Of a stretch of DNA of 64,000 nucleotides, positions 22,281 to 31,672 are shown piece after piece. Source of the stretch: Candidatus Microthrix parvicella Bio17-1 (GTDB taxonomy: Bacteria; Actinomycetota; Acidimicrobiia; Acidimicrobiales; Microtrichaceae); contig NZ_AMPG01000002.1 of the NCBI RefSeq assembly GCF_000299415.1, positions 744,001 to 808,000 on the forward strand, in the 5' to 3' direction. How positions within the stretch are numbered: position 1 is the stretch's first letter; each line of letters opens with the position of its first letter. Position numbers and translations under genes: made by a program. Under the pieces are notes generated by a model that was given only the letters and a program-made list of their open reading frames with translations, ran no database searches and was not told the DNA's origin.

Positions 22281-22327
22281 GTCAGTTCACCCCGGCCCGA
22301 TCAGCCGGACTCACCCGGGAACCAGCA

Positions 22328-23581
22328 TCACCCAACAGCGTCCGGGTACACCGGGAAGCGTGCGCACAGCTTGGCGGTGCGCTCCGCGACCTCGGCGTGC
22401 ACGGCGGCGTCGTCGGGCTTCGACAGTACGGCGGCGATCAACTCGGCGATCTCCGACATCTCTGCGGGACCCATGCCCTGGGTGGTCACCGCCGGCGTGC
22501 CGATGCGCACCCCGCTGGTGACGAACGGCGAGCGGGGGTCGTCGGGGACGGTGTTCTTGTTCAGGGTGATGCCCGCCGCGTCGAGCGACGCCTGAGCCAC
22601 CTTGCCGGTGAGGTCGGCATTGAACGGACGGAGGTCGACCAGCAGCAGATGGTTGTCGGTGCCCCCCGAAACCAAGCGGAAACCCTGGGCGGCCAACGCC
22701 TGGGCCAACGCCTGGGCGTTGGCCACGATGCCGGCCGCATAGTCGGCGAAGCTGGGATCGGCGGCCTCTCGAAACGCCACGGCCTTGGCGGCGATCACGT
22801 GCTCGAGCGGGCCACCCTGCAGGCCGGGGAAGATGGCCTTGTCGATCGCCTTGGCGTGCTCCTCGCGACACAGGATGGTGCCGCCCCGCGGGCCGCGCAG
22901 CGTCTTGTGCGTGGTGAAGGTGACGATGTCGGCTTCGGGCACCGGGTTGGGATGCACGCCGCCGGCGATCAGCCCTGCGATATGAGCCGCGTCGAACATG
23001 AACAGCGCGCCCACCTCATCGGCGATCTCTCGGAAGATCTTGGGATCGATCTGGCGTGGATAGGCGGTCGCCCCGGCCACGATCATCTTTGGCTGGTGTT
23101 CATGGGCCAGGGCCCGAACCGCCTCATAGTCGATGCGCTCGTCTGATTCGGTCAGCCCGTATCCGACGAAGTTGTAAAACCGTCCCGACAGGTTCACCGG
23201 GCTGCCGTGCGTGAGGTGGCCACCGTGGTCAAGGCTCATGCCCAACACCGTGTCGCCCGCGTCCAACAGCGCCAGGTACACGGCCACGTTGGCGTTGGCG
23301 CCCGAGTGCGGCTGCACGTTGGCGTGATCGGCGCCGAAGAGCGCGCACACCCGGTTGCGTGCGATGTCCTCGATGTCGTCCACCACCGCGTTGCCGCCGT
23401 AGTAGCGCTTGTGGGGGTAGCCCTCCGAGTACTTGTTGGTCAGCACCGTGCCGGTGGCGGCCATGACCGCCGGCGAGGCGAAGTTCTCCGAGGCGATCAG
23501 TTGCAGCCCCCGTTGCTGGCGCTCCAATTCGGCATCCAGCAGGTCGTTGATCTCGGTATCCGGGCTCTGGGGCCATCCCAC
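22328..23581 (-). CDS. glyA: Serine hydroxymethyltransferase
   Basis: PLP enzyme converting serine and tetrahydrofolate to glycine and methylene-tetrahydrofolate, 417 residues. The PLP lysine is Lys226 in [43 protein letters not shown] at the N-terminus and the active-site DAAHIAGL region are typical. The start is GTG 23581, which has AAGGAG 9 nt upstream and gives the family's normal length; the longer reading to 23752 would overlap rpiB and has non-conserved sequence. Part of the glyA-rpiB gene pair. Confidence 0.96.
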   Translation of the reverse strand: MGWPQSPDTEINDLLDAELERQQRGLQLIASENFASPAVMAATGTVLTNKYSEGYPHKRYYGGNAVVDDIEDIARNRVCALFGADHANVQPHSGANANVAVYLALLDAGDTVLGMSLDHGGHLTHGSPVNLSGRFYNFVGYGLTESDERIDYEAVRALAHEHQPKMIVAGATAYPRQIDPKIFREIADEVGALFMFDAAHIAGLIAGGVHPNPVPEADIVTFTTHKTLRGPRGGTILCREEHAKAIDKAIFPGLQGGPLEHVIAAKAVAFREAADPSFADYAAGIVANAQALAQALAAQGFRLVSGGTDNHLLLVDLRPFNADLTGKVAQASLDAAGITLNKNTVPDDPRSPFVTSGVRIGTPAVTTQGMGPAEMSEIAELIAAVLSKPDDAAVHAEVAERTAKLCARFPVYPDAVG

Positions 23582-23684
23582 GTTGGGGTACTCCTTGTTG
23601 ATCTGGGGGGGGTTTGGATCGATGAGGAAATTCGAGGGGTTCGATCGACGCGACGAGTGCGGCTTGGGTGGGGCCGCCGCCGGG

Positions 23685-24122
23685 TCAGCCGAGGAGGTCG
23701 TCAAGCTTGGCCACTCGGGGAGCGTGGCGCCCCCCCTGGAACCTGGCGGCAAGAAAGGCCTCCAGGGCCTCGATCGCCACCTGGTGACCCACGAAGCGAC
23801 TGCCCACGCAGAACACGTTGGCGTCGTTGTGTTCCCGCGCGAGACGGGCCGAGGTCACATCGTGCACGGTTGCGGCACGCACACCGGGAATCTTGTTGGC
23901 GGCCATCGCGATGCCGATTCCAGAACCGCAGACACCGACCCCGAGATCGGAATCACCGGACGAAATCGCCTTGCCGATGGCGGCGCCAAAGTCGGGGTAA
24001 TCGCAGCGCTCCTCGGAGTAGGTGCCCACGTCGGTCACCTCATGGCCCAGGCCGCGAAGAAACTCGGCCAGTCCCTGCTTCAGTTCGAATCCGGCGTGAT
24101 CGGCCCCCACGGCAATGCGCAT
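23685..24122 (-). CDS. rpiB: Ribose-5-phosphate isomerase B
   Basis: Pentose phosphate enzyme interconverting ribose-5-phosphate and ribulose-5-phosphate, 145 residues. The N-terminus [15 protein letters not shown], the active-site cysteine in [16 protein letters not shown] and the [20 protein letters not shown] segment are all family signatures. It is the RpiB/LacAB type, as used by other actinobacteria. It precedes glyA on the same strand and is divergent from the thiolase-like gene 150 nt away. Confidence 0.96.
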   Translation of the reverse strand: MRIAVGADHAGFELKQGLAEFLRGLGHEVTDVGTYSEERCDYPDFGAAIGKAISSGDSDLGVGVCGSGIGIAMAANKIPGVRAATVHDVTSARLAREHNDANVFCVGSRFVGHQVAIEALEAFLAARFQGGRHAPRVAKLDDLLG

Positions 24123-24272
24123 AGCCCCATCGTACGGGCATCGGGCCCATGCGGGCGAGCGGAAGCACTCTCGACGCCGATTGCCCCGGCCCCGTCAGGA
24201 TGACGGGCAACGCGTTCCGTGTTCACATCCGGCCAGTTGTCAGCACGCCTGCCGCTGCGACACGCTACGGCC

Positions 24273-25790
24273 ATGCCAACGCAGCCACTTCCCGCCGGCG
24301 TCGATCCCAGGACTCCGGTGCTCATCGGAGTCGGGCAGCATCTGCAACGCACCGATCGGGCTGACCCCGAACTGTCACCCGCCGCGCTGATGACCGAGTC
24401 GCTTCGCCTCGCCCTCACCGACAGCGGCTCCGATTCACCCGACGCGCTCGGTCGCTCGCTGGGCTGGATCGGCGCGGTGCCGGCGCTGACCTGGCGCTAC
24501 AACGATGCGGCCCGGGAGGTGGCCGACTCCATCGGTGCCGACGGCGCCATCACGGCGACCTGCGCCATGGGCGGTCACTCCCCCAACTATCTGCTGGGCG
24601 CCGCCGCCCGGGCAATCGCAACCGGAGCGCTCGATGTTGCGGCGATCACCGGAGGCGAGGCCGGGCGGGCGAGGGCGGCCCACCGGGCCACCGGTGCTCA
24701 GCCCGACTGGGGCACCCAGGGCGACGATGTTGCACCCGATCAGATGGTGGGACCAACCGAACTGGAGATGGCGCATCCCGCCGAAGCCGCCCACCGGCTC
24801 TACATGCCCACCCAGATGTATCCGTTGTTCGAGACCGCGCTCCGGGCAGCTTCGGGCCGCTGCATCGATGACCACCAGGCCGACGTTGGCGAACTGTGGG
24901 CCGGTTTCGCAGGCGTTGCCGCCTGTAACCCCCATGCCTGGGACCGCACCCCCTACACAGCAGCCGAGTTGATCACGCCCAGCGCGAGCAACCGTTGGGT
25001 CGGCTGGCCCTACACCAAGCACCTGGTGTCAAACGCCCGCGTGGACATGGGTGCATCGGTTGTGGTGGCCTCGGCTCAGGCCGCCGCAGCAGCAGGCGTA
25101 CCCACCGACCGCTGGATCTTCCTCCACTCCGGAACCGATGCGGTCGATCGCCTGGCGTCGGAACGGGCGTCGTTTGCCGACTCACCGGCAATGAGAATCG
25201 CCGGGGGCCGGGCGCTGCAATTGGCGGGTCTGACCCCGAACGACCTCGACTTCATCGACCTCTATTCCTGCTTTCCTTCCGCGGTGCAACTGGCCGCCAA
25301 CGCGTTGGGCATCGATACCCACCGGGCGCTCACCACCTGGGGCGGCCTGTGCTTCGCCGGTGGCCCCTGGAACAACCCGGTCTCACATGCCTTGGCCGCC
25401 ACGGTGGACGCGTTGCGGGACCTGGGTACCGGCACGGCGCTGGTGACCGCAAACGGTGGCATCGTGCACAAGCACAGCTTTTGTGTGCTGGCAACCGAGC
25501 CGCCTCGGAACGGCTTTCGTTGGGAATCGCCCCAGGCGGAGGTCGACGCGTCCGACGCTGCGGTGCCGGTGGTGCTGCACCCAAGCGGGCCGGCGAGCAT
25601 CGAGGCCTACACGGTCATGCATGATCGTGGAAATCTGCCCGAGCGGGCACACGCGGCCGTTCGCCTGGCCGACGGGGCCAGGGCCTGGGCGTTCAGCGAC
25701 GATGCCGACACGATGGATGAATTGATGGCCGCCGAAGGCGTGGGCAGATCGGTCCGCGTCGATGATGCCGTGCTGCGCCTCACAAGCTGA
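24273..25790 (+). CDS. Thiolase-like acetyl-CoA acetyltransferase family protein
   Basis: A 505-residue thiolase-fold protein. ITATCAMGGHSPNYLLGAAARAI holds the putative nucleophile Cys, and the C-terminal half has GIVHKHSFCVLAT with His and Cys in places that fit the second catalytic elements. The ending (about 100 residues, SIEAYTVMHDRGNLPERAHAAVR) is an extra beta domain found in this subgroup. Long thiolase-like proteins of this kind occur in actinobacterial lipid and sterol degradation, but the reaction is not proven. ATG 24273 gives MPTQPLPAGVDPRTPVLIGVGQ, a standard thiolase start. Confidence 0.85.
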   Translation: MPTQPLPAGVDPRTPVLIGVGQHLQRTDRADPELSPAALMTESLRLALTDSGSDSPDALGRSLGWIGAVPALTWRYNDAAREVADSIGADGAITATCAMGGHSPNYLLGAAARAIATGALDVAAITGGEAGRARAAHRATGAQPDWGTQGDDVAPDQMVGPTELEMAHPAEAAHRLYMPTQMYPLFETALRAASGRCIDDHQADVGELWAGFAGVAACNPHAWDRTPYTAAELITPSASNRWVGWPYTKHLVSNARVDMGASVVVASAQAAAAAGVPTDRWIFLHSGTDAVDRLASERASFADSPAMRIAGGRALQLAGLTPNDLDFIDLYSCFPSAVQLAANALGIDTHRALTTWGGLCFAGGPWNNPVSHALAATVDALRDLGTGTALVTANGGIVHKHSFCVLATEPPRNGFRWESPQAEVDASDAAVPVVLHPSGPASIEAYTVMHDRGNLPERAHAAVRLADGARAWAFSDDADTMDELMAAEGVGRSVRVDDAVLRLTS

Positions 25791-25873
25791 CGACCGGCCG
25801 ATCGGCGTGCCGCCCTTGGCGGTGGCGGCGGGGCTGACGGCGGCAGGGGTGACGGCGCCAAGGACGGCGCTGC

Positions 25874-26791
25874 TCAGGCGGCGCCGGGCAGCTTGGAGTT
25901 GAGGGTGCCCTCCTCACCGAAGAGGGTGGCGCGCCAGGTGTCGACCAACCCGGTGGTATCGCGATCATCGGGGTGAAAGCCCCGACGATCGTACTCACGG
26001 AGCGCATCCCACATGTCCCGGCTCAGCATCGGCGAGTCTTTCAGGCGCTTCCAGCTTGAGCGGAGCGCGCCCGGCCGGTAGCTCGACCGGTCACCGGCCA
26101 ACGAGCCCAGTACCGCCAGGGTCATGAAGACCACAAACGACGTCCTGATGGCCTTCATGGTCCAGATGCGCATGCGTTCGCTGCCACCGACCGCGCGGTA
26201 CACGTCGAACGCCACCGCTTTGTGCTCCGACTCTTCAAGCGCATGCCACACGAAGAGTTCGCGGACCGCCTGATGGCCAAGCCGGTCACGGGTCTCCTCC
26301 GAGGTCAACACATGCTCGGCCAGCGTTGCGGTGAAGTGCTCCAGCGCTACGGTGACCGCGAGGTTCGACTTGGGAGACGCAACCTTGTAGCGGGTGGCCA
26401 GCGCCCGCTTGGCAATGCGATCGTACAGCCGCGTCGGGTATCCCAGTTGGGCCAGTCGCTCGTTGAACGCTCGGTGTTCCCGGCCGTGCACCGACTCCTG
26501 GCCGATGAATCCGGCCACCTGGCGCTTGAAGGCGGGCTCGGTGATTTCGGACCGAAAGTGGCGCACGCAGCGGACGAAATAGTCCTCGCCTTCGGGGAAC
26601 ACCGACGAGAGGGCGGCCACAAGGTGACTGGAAATCAGGTCGCCGTCCTCGGCGAAGTGGCGGGGCACCGCCTGCAGCGACGCTTCGAAGCTGACCCGAC
26701 GAGTGGGCACCAGACGTGGTCCGGGGGTGGAGGCCTCCGTCGATGGGGGGACTGGTTCCGTTGATCTGGTCATCGCCATAAGTCCAATCAT
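25874..26791 (-). CDS. Predicted metal-dependent hydrolase (PF10118 family)
   Basis: A 305-residue helical protein. The motifs QESVHGREHRAFN, EHFTATLAEHVLT and WHALEESEHKAVAFDVYRAV supply repeated Glu and His residues in an arrangement like di-iron or ferritin-like helical bundles; these define the PF10118 family of predicted metal-dependent hydrolases. A hydrophobic segment follows near residues 215-235 (TSFVVFMTLAVLGSLAG). The function is unknown. In-frame ATG codons at 26791, 26779 and 26773 are all possible starts, with no strong ribosome-binding site. Confidence 0.8.
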   Translation of the reverse strand: MIGLMAMTRSTEPVPPSTEASTPGPRLVPTRRVSFEASLQAVPRHFAEDGDLISSHLVAALSSVFPEGEDYFVRCVRHFRSEITEPAFKRQVAGFIGQESVHGREHRAFNERLAQLGYPTRLYDRIAKRALATRYKVASPKSNLAVTVALEHFTATLAEHVLTSEETRDRLGHQAVRELFVWHALEESEHKAVAFDVYRAVGGSERMRIWTMKAIRTSFVVFMTLAVLGSLAGDRSSYRPGALRSSWKRLKDSPMLSRDMWDALREYDRRGFHPDDRDTTGLVDTWRATLFGEEGTLNSKLPGAA

Positions 26792-26816
26792 ACCCAGACT
26801 TGAGACTTTTCGTCAA

Positions 26817-27251
26817 TCACTCATTTGATGGGCCGCCCTCGGCCCGCAGCCGCTCGGTGAGCATGGTCATGACACGCTCCTCCGCCTTCGGCATCTCGGT
26901 CAGCAGTTGTCGAAACTGGCGCGAGTTGAACCGGAGGAGGTGCATGTCGGTGGTGGCCACCACCGAAGCGGTGCGAGGTCGATGGTCGATCAGCGCCATC
27001 TCACCAACCATGTCACCACTCCCAAGGGTGGCCACCTCCTCGTCGCGAACGCGCACCGAGGCGGTGCCTTCCATGATCACGTAGCAGTCAACGCCGGTGT
27101 CCCCCTGGTCGATCACCATCGCCCCGGAACCAACCTTCAACTCGCCGGACAGCGAGGCGACCCGGGCCAGATCCTCGTTGCTGAAACCCTCAAAGAACGC
27201 CACTCCCGACAGGTAACCGGCACTCTCCGCCGGCTTCTTCCAAAAACTCAT
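26817..27251 (-). CDS. Cyclic nucleotide-binding domain protein
   Basis: A 144-residue protein made almost entirely of one cNMP-binding (CAP-ED) domain. The phosphate-binding cassette appears as GEMALIDHRPRTASVVATTD, with the Glu and Arg expected for cAMP or cGMP contact, and the N-terminal FFEGFSNEDLARVASL matches the family. There is no DNA-binding or kinase domain attached, so it may act as a stand-alone sensor with a partner. It lies between the sua5 and PF10118 genes on the minus strand. Confidence 0.88.
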   Translation of the reverse strand: MSFWKKPAESAGYLSGVAFFEGFSNEDLARVASLSGELKVGSGAMVIDQGDTGVDCYVIMEGTASVRVRDEEVATLGSGDMVGEMALIDHRPRTASVVATTDMHLLRFNSRQFRQLLTEMPKAEERVMTMLTERLRAEGGPSNE

Positions 27252-27306
27252 CGTTGCCCATCCCCCTCATCCCGAGCGCTTCGCCCCGGCCACGTCGCAT
27301 CCTAGT

Positions 27307-27978
27307 TCAGGGTGTGTCCTCCGGCACCTGAAGCCACCAACTCACAATCCGATCAAACTCGATGGGCCCCGCCCGAAGCAGGCGCGGCATGCCCGACGGC
27401 TCGGCTGACCCATCCACCACGGTGGATGCCGTTCCGGGGAGCGGCCCGCCGTCGACCAGGCAGTCGATCGATCGAGCCTCGGGCCACACCTTGGTCAGTT
27501 CGCCCCAGTTGCGAAGATCGCAAAGCGGCTCACCACCGGCGGGGTTCGCCGAGGTCACCGCGATGGGGCCGACGCGCTCGGTCAACCGTCGCACCAGTTC
27601 GTGGTCGGGACACCGCACCCCGATGGTGCCGTTGGAACTCATGCCCGTTGGGGCGCCGGCACCTGCTTCGGCCACCAGGGTGAGGGGCCCGGGCCAACCG
27701 GCTTTGGCAACCCGCACCAGGCCCTGTTGAGGCTGGTCAAACAGCGCCAGCCCCTGCCCGGGTGTCGCAACCAGCACCGCCACCGGCTTACCGGCGTCGC
27801 GCCCCTTGACCCTGGCCAGCGACTCGATGCCGGCCCTCGACGCCGTCGCCGCCAAGCCGTAGACGGTGTCGGTGGGCATGAGCACCACCTGCCCGGAGTC
27901 CACCGCCTCGACCAGGGCATCGACGGCCCGGCCGTCGATCGCACCGGCACCCGGACGAAGGCGAATCAGACGAGCCAT
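27307..27978 (-). CDS. tsaC: Threonylcarbamoyl-AMP synthase (Sua5/YrdC)
   Basis: Makes threonylcarbamoyl-AMP from threonine, bicarbonate and ATP for the t6A37 tRNA modification. The 223-residue protein has the YrdC signature MPTDTVYGLAATA, then KGRDAGKPVAVLV, GTIGVRCPDHELV and TSANPAGGEPL. ATG 27978 gives MARLIRLRPG and lies 7 nt after the prmC stop. The frame extends further upstream to 28143, but only inside prmC. The short length shows the YrdC domain without the Sua5 C-terminal domain. Confidence 0.92.
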   Translation of the reverse strand: MARLIRLRPGAGAIDGRAVDALVEAVDSGQVVLMPTDTVYGLAATASRAGIESLARVKGRDAGKPVAVLVATPGQGLALFDQPQQGLVRVAKAGWPGPLTLVAEAGAGAPTGMSSNGTIGVRCPDHELVRRLTERVGPIAVTSANPAGGEPLCDLRNWGELTKVWPEARSIDCLVDGGPLPGTASTVVDGSAEPSGMPRLLRAGPIEFDRIVSWWLQVPEDTP

Positions 27979-27985
27979 GGGTGCA

Positions 27986-28951
27986 TCACGGTACCCGCAC
28001 GGCGCTCTGGTTACTGGCGGACAGGGCCCGGGGTCGGCCGGTGAGGTCATCATGCAGCGCAACATCGACGAGGCCTGCCCGGCGGGCCAAGCCGCTGACC
28101 TCCTCCCCCTGGGTGTCGCCCATCTCCACCACCAGGACGCCACCCGACCGAAGCCAGGTCGGGGCGCCGCCGATGATCACCCGAAGGTCGTTGAGCCCAT
28201 CGGCCCCGGCGCGCAACGCCTCGGTCGGCTCCCAGCCCTCCACCACCCGGGGCAGTGGCGCCGCATCGGGAACGTAGGGCGGGTTGGATACAACCAGGTC
28301 GATCGTGCCCGCCAGATCGGGCTCCAACGCGTCCCACCAACTTCCGGCCGCCACCCGCACCCGGCGCGCCGGTGAGCCGACACCGGCCAGGTTGGCCCGT
28401 GCCACGCTCAGCGCATCATCGGAAGCATCGGTGGCGACCACACGGACCCCGGGCCGTTCGGCGACCAGGGACAGGGCGATGGCACCGGTGCCGGTTCCCA
28501 GGTCGACGACCAAGGGCGCTCGCACCCCGTCCGCCACGATCCGGTCAAGATGCGCCAGCGCAACCTCCACCACCATCTCGGTCTCCGGGCGAGGAATCAA
28601 CGCCCGGGCATCGGTGGCCAGGTCGAGCCGACGAAACGACCACCGGCCAAGCACGTACTGAAGCGGCTCCCCAGACGATCGTCGAGCCACCATGGCGTCC
28701 AGGCGGGCCACCTGGCGAACCGTCACCGGATCCCGATGAGCCAAGGCCAACTCGGCGCGATCCAGGCCGCTCACCTCCTCCAGCATCCACGCGGCCTCGT
28801 TGGCGGCGTTGCCAAGACCGGCCGACGCCAGGCGCTGCCCGGTCTGGGCGAGCAGTTCACCCAGCGACGTCGTGTCGCCCTCCGGACCTTCGACACCCAC
28901 CACCTCAGGGGTCGGTGCTCCGGACGGTCCCTCGACCTCGGATTGGGTCAT
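27986..28951 (-). CDS. prmC: Release factor glutamine methyltransferase
   Basis: Methylates the GGQ glutamine of release factors, using S-adenosylmethionine. The 321-residue protein has RRSSGEPLQYVLGRWSF, RPETEMVVE, motif I VVDLGTGTGAIALSL and the catalytic NPPYVPD. The first 30 residues are an extra Gly/Glu/Pro-rich segment. It overlaps prfA by 4 nt, the usual substrate-enzyme gene pair. The downstream gene is sua5, matching the common prfA-prmC-sua5 order. Confidence 0.95.
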   Translation of the reverse strand: MTQSEVEGPSGAPTPEVVGVEGPEGDTTSLGELLAQTGQRLASAGLGNAANEAAWMLEEVSGLDRAELALAHRDPVTVRQVARLDAMVARRSSGEPLQYVLGRWSFRRLDLATDARALIPRPETEMVVEVALAHLDRIVADGVRAPLVVDLGTGTGAIALSLVAERPGVRVVATDASDDALSVARANLAGVGSPARRVRVAAGSWWDALEPDLAGTIDLVVSNPPYVPDAAPLPRVVEGWEPTEALRAGADGLNDLRVIIGGAPTWLRSGGVLVVEMGDTQGEEVSGLARRAGLVDVALHDDLTGRPRALSASNQSAVRVP

Positions 28952-30018
28952 GTCGCTTCCGTCAGCAACCGTGCCCGTTCATCTGACAACAATTCATCGG
29001 ACACCACATCGAGTTCGCCGGCAAGCACCCTGTCCAGTGAGTACAAGGTGAGGCCGATGCGGTGGTCGGTGACCCGGTTCTCCTTGTAGTTGTAGGTGCG
29101 GATCTTCTCCGAGCGCCCGCCGCCGCCACCTTGGGCCCGCTTGGCGCCGGCGGTCTCCGCCGCCTGCTCGGCCCGGCGCAGCGCCAGCAGTCGGCTGCGC
29201 AGCACCACCATGGCCCGCTCACGGTTTTGGGTCTGGCTCTTCTCGTCCTGCATGGCGACCACCAACCCGGTGGGCTCGTGGGTGATCCGCACCGCCGACT
29301 CGGTCTTGTTCACGTGCTGGCCTCCCGCGCCGGACGCCCGGTAGGTGTCCACCCGAAGCTCGGTCGGATCGAGGTGCACCTCGACGGCGTCGGCCTCCAC
29401 CAGCGCCGTCACCACCGCAGAGGAGGTGTGCACCCGGCCCTGCGCCTCGGTCACCGGCACGCGTTGCACCCGATGGGGCCCGGCCTCAAACTTGAGGCGG
29501 CTCCATGCGTCCGGACCGCTGACGCGCACCATCGCACCGGTCAGTCCGCCCATGTCGGACGAGTCTGCGCTGAGCACCTCGAACCGCCACCCGTGACCCC
29601 CCGCCCAGGTGCGATACATGTCCAGCAGTTCCCGCGCAAACAGGTTGGCCTCCTCGCCACCCTCGGCGCCCCGCACTTCGAGCAGCACCGGACGGCCGGC
29701 ATCCGGGTCCTTGGGCATCAGCTGCGCCCGCAGATGCTCCTCGGCGGCGGTCACCGCCGCGGTGGCCTCGCGCGCCAGCTCTGCCAGCTCGGGGTCGGAA
29801 CCGTCCTCGGCGATCAGCTCGCGCGCCGCGTCCAACTCGCCCTGGGCAGCTCGCCAGGCTTCGATCGACGCCACGATCGGCTCCAGCTCGGAGTGGCGCC
29901 TGGCCATGGCCACCTGACGCTCCCGGTCTTCATAGATCGCCGGGTCCGCCAGGCGCAGCCCAACGTCGGCGAACTCCCGCTCCATGGTCTCGAGACGTTC
30001 GGTGTTGAGCTGCGACAC
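28948..30018 (-). CDS. prfA: Peptide chain release factor 1
   Basis: Reads UAA and UAG stop codons. The 356-residue protein contains the GGQ motif in RASGAGGQHVNKTESAVRIT and the recognition tripeptide PVT in HRVQRVPVTEAQGRVHT, where most RF1 have PxT; it therefore fits RF1, not RF2 (SPF). The C-terminal KIRTYNYKENRVTDHRIGLTLY is typical. Lies between the hypothetical gene and prmC; transcription runs from rho toward sua5. Confidence 0.96.
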   Translation of the reverse strand: MSQLNTERLETMEREFADVGLRLADPAIYEDRERQVAMARRHSELEPIVASIEAWRAAQGELDAARELIAEDGSDPELAELAREATAAVTAAEEHLRAQLMPKDPDAGRPVLLEVRGAEGGEEANLFARELLDMYRTWAGGHGWRFEVLSADSSDMGGLTGAMVRVSGPDAWSRLKFEAGPHRVQRVPVTEAQGRVHTSSAVVTALVEADAVEVHLDPTELRVDTYRASGAGGQHVNKTESAVRITHEPTGLVVAMQDEKSQTQNRERAMVVLRSRLLALRRAEQAAETAGAKRAQGGGGGRSEKIRTYNYKENRVTDHRIGLTLYSLDRVLAGELDVVSDELLSDERARLLTEAT

Positions 30019-30027
30019 CCCCGGAGA

Positions 30028-31194
30028 CTACCGGCGCGTTGTGAACGACCCCCACGGGGGGGTCAGGCCGACGATACGTGGCGGTCGGCGGGCCAACGCC
30101 GCCACCCGCTCCGTCCCGACCAACACATCGGCGCCGGGCAGCGCCAGCACCAGCCGGGCATCCGGGTCGATGGCCTCGGCCAGCTCGAGCGCAGCCGGCA
30201 CCAGGTCGGTGTCCACACCGGCCGAGCAGACCACCACGAGGGGCGAACCTTGCTGATCGGTGCCCGACGCTGCGGCAGGGGCCACGCTGCGCAGCCCGTC
30301 ACGCAACCACAGGCCCGGCTCCGCGTTCAGCGCCGATGCACCAACCAGCCCTGGCCGAGCGATCAGTTCGGCCCGCAACCACCGCTCCCGTGCCAGGCGG
30401 GTCATGGGATGGGCGCCATTGTCCGGAGTGCGGGTAAGCCGCACCAGATCGGCGGCTCGCTGCAACGCCTGGCGACGCGGCAGGTCCGATTGGGCCACAG
30501 CTGACAGTTCCTGATCGAAACGACCGACGCCGATGTCCAGGTGGGCCCGTCCATCCACCATGGTGATGCGAGCCACCTCCAACCCGGCCACCTCGCCCAG
30601 AATCGTGCCGGGCTCGCCGGCGAGCTCCAACCCGGCGTCGGACAGCAGTTCCACCAGGTCGGGCGCCTGGTCCCACGGCGACGGCACCATCGCGGGTGGC
30701 GCCACAGCGTCGACCTCGACCACCTCGGCACCGTCGACCAGCCACACCCGAACGTCGGGAACGAACAGTCGGCCGATGCGTGCCAGGTGGCCGCCCACCT
30801 CCCGATGATCGTCCGGCGGCAGACCGAAGACCGTGTGGTCGGCGTTCTCTGCGGCGCCGGCCGGCAAGGCGGCGTAGTCGGACGAATCGGCGTGATCCCG
30901 TTCGGCCTGAGCCGAACTGCCGACCGGGAGGCTCGGATCGAGCACCAGGTCGAGCCGGGACAGGCCGGCCCCGCCATGATCGCTCGATGCTGTTTCCTTG
31001 GCCGCCCACATGAGTGCCGGGCCAAGGCTGCGTCTGGTCGGCCGACCGACAAGGACGGCCACGTGGGCGCCCGCCGCCCGCGCGGCGCCATCGACCAGTG
31101 GGCTCTCAGCATCGACGTTGGCCTGGCCGAAGCCCAGGGATCGCTCGCAGATGGTGCGCAGCTTTGCGACGCGCAGCCGGCCGTGGTCACTCAT
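30028..31194 (-). CDS. Hypothetical protein between rpmE and prfA
   Basis: Not recognised. A 388-residue soluble protein with no membrane segment or clear motif. It contains long Ala/Asp/Gly/Leu-rich stretches and several short beta-like segments (HVAVLVGRP, VRVWLVDGAEVVEVDAV, SPLVVVCSAGVDTDLVP). The final third looks like a Rossmann-like alpha/beta unit. It lies 9 nt upstream of prfA on the same strand, so translation may be coupled. Position between rpmE and prfA suggests a translation-linked role, but that is only context. Confidence 0.7.
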   Translation of the reverse strand: MSDHGRLRVAKLRTICERSLGFGQANVDAESPLVDGAARAAGAHVAVLVGRPTRRSLGPALMWAAKETASSDHGGAGLSRLDLVLDPSLPVGSSAQAERDHADSSDYAALPAGAAENADHTVFGLPPDDHREVGGHLARIGRLFVPDVRVWLVDGAEVVEVDAVAPPAMVPSPWDQAPDLVELLSDAGLELAGEPGTILGEVAGLEVARITMVDGRAHLDIGVGRFDQELSAVAQSDLPRRQALQRAADLVRLTRTPDNGAHPMTRLARERWLRAELIARPGLVGASALNAEPGLWLRDGLRSVAPAAASGTDQQGSPLVVVCSAGVDTDLVPAALELAEAIDPDARLVLALPGADVLVGTERVAALARRPPRIVGLTPPWGSFTTRR

Positions 31195-31233
31195 TTACTG
31201 CCCCACACCGATGCCCACCGGCGGAGGGTGCTG

Positions 31234-31518
31234 CTACTTCGAGTCGTCGGTGGCAGCCGCATCGCCGCTGCGCTTGCGACGGCCGTACCGGCGCTCGAAG
31301 CGCTCGACGCGCCCGGCGGTGTCAACGATCTTCATCTGACCGGTGAAGAAGGGGTGCGAATACGACGAGATCTCCACCTTGGCCAGCGGATACTCGTTGC
31401 CATCGGAGAAGGTCACCGTCTCGGTGGTGGAGATGGTGGACTTGGTCAACCACTGCTCGCCGGAGGAGTTGTCGTGAAAGACGACCTGGCGGTACTCGGG
31501 GTGAATGTCTGGGCGCAT
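31234..31518 (-). CDS. rpmE: Ribosomal protein L31 (zinc-independent form)
   Basis: Large-subunit ribosomal protein, 94 residues. [20 protein letters not shown] and the [20 protein letters not shown] region identify L31. The CxxC zinc-binding pairs of the zinc-binding form are absent (SSYS in the place of CSKC), so this is the zinc-independent form, encoded at the normal rpmE position between rho and prfA. The C-terminus is extended by about 15 charged residues ([19 protein letters not shown]). Confidence 0.95.
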   Translation of the reverse strand: MRPDIHPEYRQVVFHDNSSGEQWLTKSTISTTETVTFSDGNEYPLAKVEISSYSHPFFTGQMKIVDTAGRVERFERRYGRRKRSGDAAATDDSK

Positions 31519-31672
31519 AACGAGGTCCTACTCATGTGGGGCACGGTGCCAACCGGCAGCGTGTTCTGGGAGTGCAGAGCGTTGAGGTAACGATCGGTGG
31601 GGCCGACCGGGAGGAAGGCGACCGGAAGACGCTAGCGGCCCGAAGCCCGGTTTGCGACTTGGAGCGGCGCCG

